A stretch of 64,000 nt of DNA, taken from contig JAEUKA010000036.1 of the NCBI GenBank assembly GCA_016794465.1, forward strand, positions 372,001 to 436,000, written 5' to 3'. The position numbers and the translations under genes were made by a program. Positions within the stretch are counted from its first letter, which is position 1. The number at the start of each line of letters is the position of its first letter. Positions 63,613-64,000 of the stretch are shown here, one piece after another. The notes under the pieces are model-generated. The model saw nothing but the letters and a program-made list of their open reading frames with translations, searched no databases and had not been told where the DNA came from. The DNA is from Myxococcales bacterium. Its GTDB lineage: Bacteria; Myxococcota_A; Polyangia; Palsa-1104; JAEUJZ01.

Positions 63613-64000
63613 TCATCGCCTTAGGAGTCCACTCACCGGGACCATAGTAGCATTACCCAGTTGCTTCATGGCACGAGCCAGAACAGACATATTTGTTCGG
63701 TCATCAATCGGGAGCGGACGCTTGCTCACAATGATGAGCCATGCAAACAGGTCGACCTTTGGTCGCATCCAGCTCCCCTCCGCCGGAATGCGAACTCTCT
63801 CTCCAGATGCCAGTTGTCGGGTCTGTCCTGCTAGTGGAAACAGCACCTGCTGGGGCGGTTTGTTCTGCGGTGCTGCTAGGCCTACCAAATAGACATAGGC
63901 GGGCTGTTGTAGCTTGAGATACATTGCATACTCGCCGTCGATGCGAGCCAGTTCTCCGGGTTCCATCGCACGGACCGTCCCGTCATCGCGGGTCTCGAAG
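63613..64000 (-). CDS. DUF4384-like protein, C-terminal part (5' end outside window)
   Basis: The frame is open to the right edge: upstream of the ATG at 63966 it still reads FETRDDGTVRA, so the gene begins beyond 64000. The visible 129 residues have the DUF4384-like pattern: LARIDGEYAMYLKLQQPAYV, YLVGLAAPQ, ASGERVRIPAEGSWMRPKVD and AWLIIVSKRPL. In this cluster such domains are either separate lipoproteins or fused to kinases or proteases; which applies here cannot be seen. Confidence 0.65.
   Translation of the reverse strand, partial: FETRDDGTVRAMEPGELARIDGEYAMYLKLQQPAYVYLVGLAAPQNKPPQQVLFPLAGQTRQLASGERVRIPAEGSWMRPKVDLFAWLIIVSKRPLPIDDRTNMSVLARAMKQLGNATMVPVSGLLRR

Larger units (their letters stand above)
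30077..64000. mobile_element. Large genomic island (left end and body; right end outside window)
   Basis: The evidence is a host gene broken exactly at the left boundary, a tyrosine recombinase as the first gene and pointing inward, no return of the missing kinase half up to 64000, accessory gene content throughout, and codon use that looks less GC-rich than in 1-30000. Cargo consists of a biosynthetic operon, a kinase/caspase/FGE signalling cluster and a dicarboxylate transporter. A smaller integrated element next to ordinary accessory genes, or an assembly join, cannot be excluded. Confidence 0.55.

Noticed and set aside
30077..64000. Prophage
   Set aside because: Apart from the integrase there are no capsid, tail, terminase, portal or lysis genes.

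Overview
The window looks like the chromosome of a Myxococcota-type (deltaproteobacterial) organism. The reasons are the GC-rich coding, a sigma-54 gene leading an rpoN-hpf-ptsN-hprK-rapZ-EIIA-HPr-EI operon, very large Ser/Thr kinases with HEAT repeats, FHA proteins, and kinases and caspase-like proteases fused to sulfatase-modifying (FGE) domains. The assignment to phylum is inference; no rRNA or tRNA gene is visible.

Region 1 (1-30076) is housekeeping-like and densely coded. It holds the end of a YtcJ-like amidohydrolase, an FHA coiled-coil protein, a crotonase / sensor histidine kinase / cysteine-synthase run on the minus strand, an exported barrel-like protein, tatB-tatC, an aminopeptidase P-like gene divergent from an M1 aminopeptidase, and a DUF898 membrane protein. 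The eight-gene sigma-54/PTS operon (14309-21436) follows. After it come a Cys-rich beta-helix lipoprotein, tatA, a PhaR-type regulator, a membrane protein, and two neighbouring Ser/Thr kinases with HEAT repeats. The PTS genes encode EI, HPr, two EIIA proteins, HprK and RapZ but no sugar permease, which fits a regulatory phosphorelay.

At about 30076 the upstream HEAT kinase is cut immediately before its catalytic-loop HRDLKPDN motif. A tyrosine recombinase gene starts about 50 bp further on. Everything from there to the right edge (30077-64000) looks like an inserted island, with less GC-rich and less uniform codon use by eye. The missing 5' half of the kinase is not in the window, so the far end of the island lies outside it (or this is an assembly join).

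The island has three parts. (a) 30127-34112: integrase, a zinc-binding coiled-coil protein and an unknown protein, with an AT-rich, palindrome-bearing control region between the last two. (b) 34712-44896: a large TPR membrane protein followed by a tight operon of five genes: nucleotidyltransferase, a PEP-synthase/rifampin-phosphotransferase-like dikinase with rearranged domain order, MFS exporter, sulfotransferase-like protein and DDAH/amidinotransferase-fold enzyme. This looks like an undescribed small-molecule pathway with its own exporter. (c) 45079-64000: a signalling/conflict-type cluster. It contains two copies of a module made of a Ser/Thr kinase-FGE protein plus a DUF4384-like lipoprotein, one of them in an operon with an FHA/sigma-54 activator. 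It also contains a caspase-DUF4384-like protein, a caspase-FGE-FGE protein, a TPR protein, a decayed CHAT protease fragment, an RDD membrane protein and the edge of another DUF4384-like gene.

Short repeats built around a GGCAAAATCrGCC core lie at 34267-34302 (minus orientation), 47754-47793 and 62840-62853 (plus orientation). They bracket the biosynthetic segment and the signalling segment and may be remnants of mobile-element ends. The working picture is that kinases phosphorylate FHA targets, the FHA activator uses host RpoN, and the protease/FGE proteins act at or beyond the membrane.
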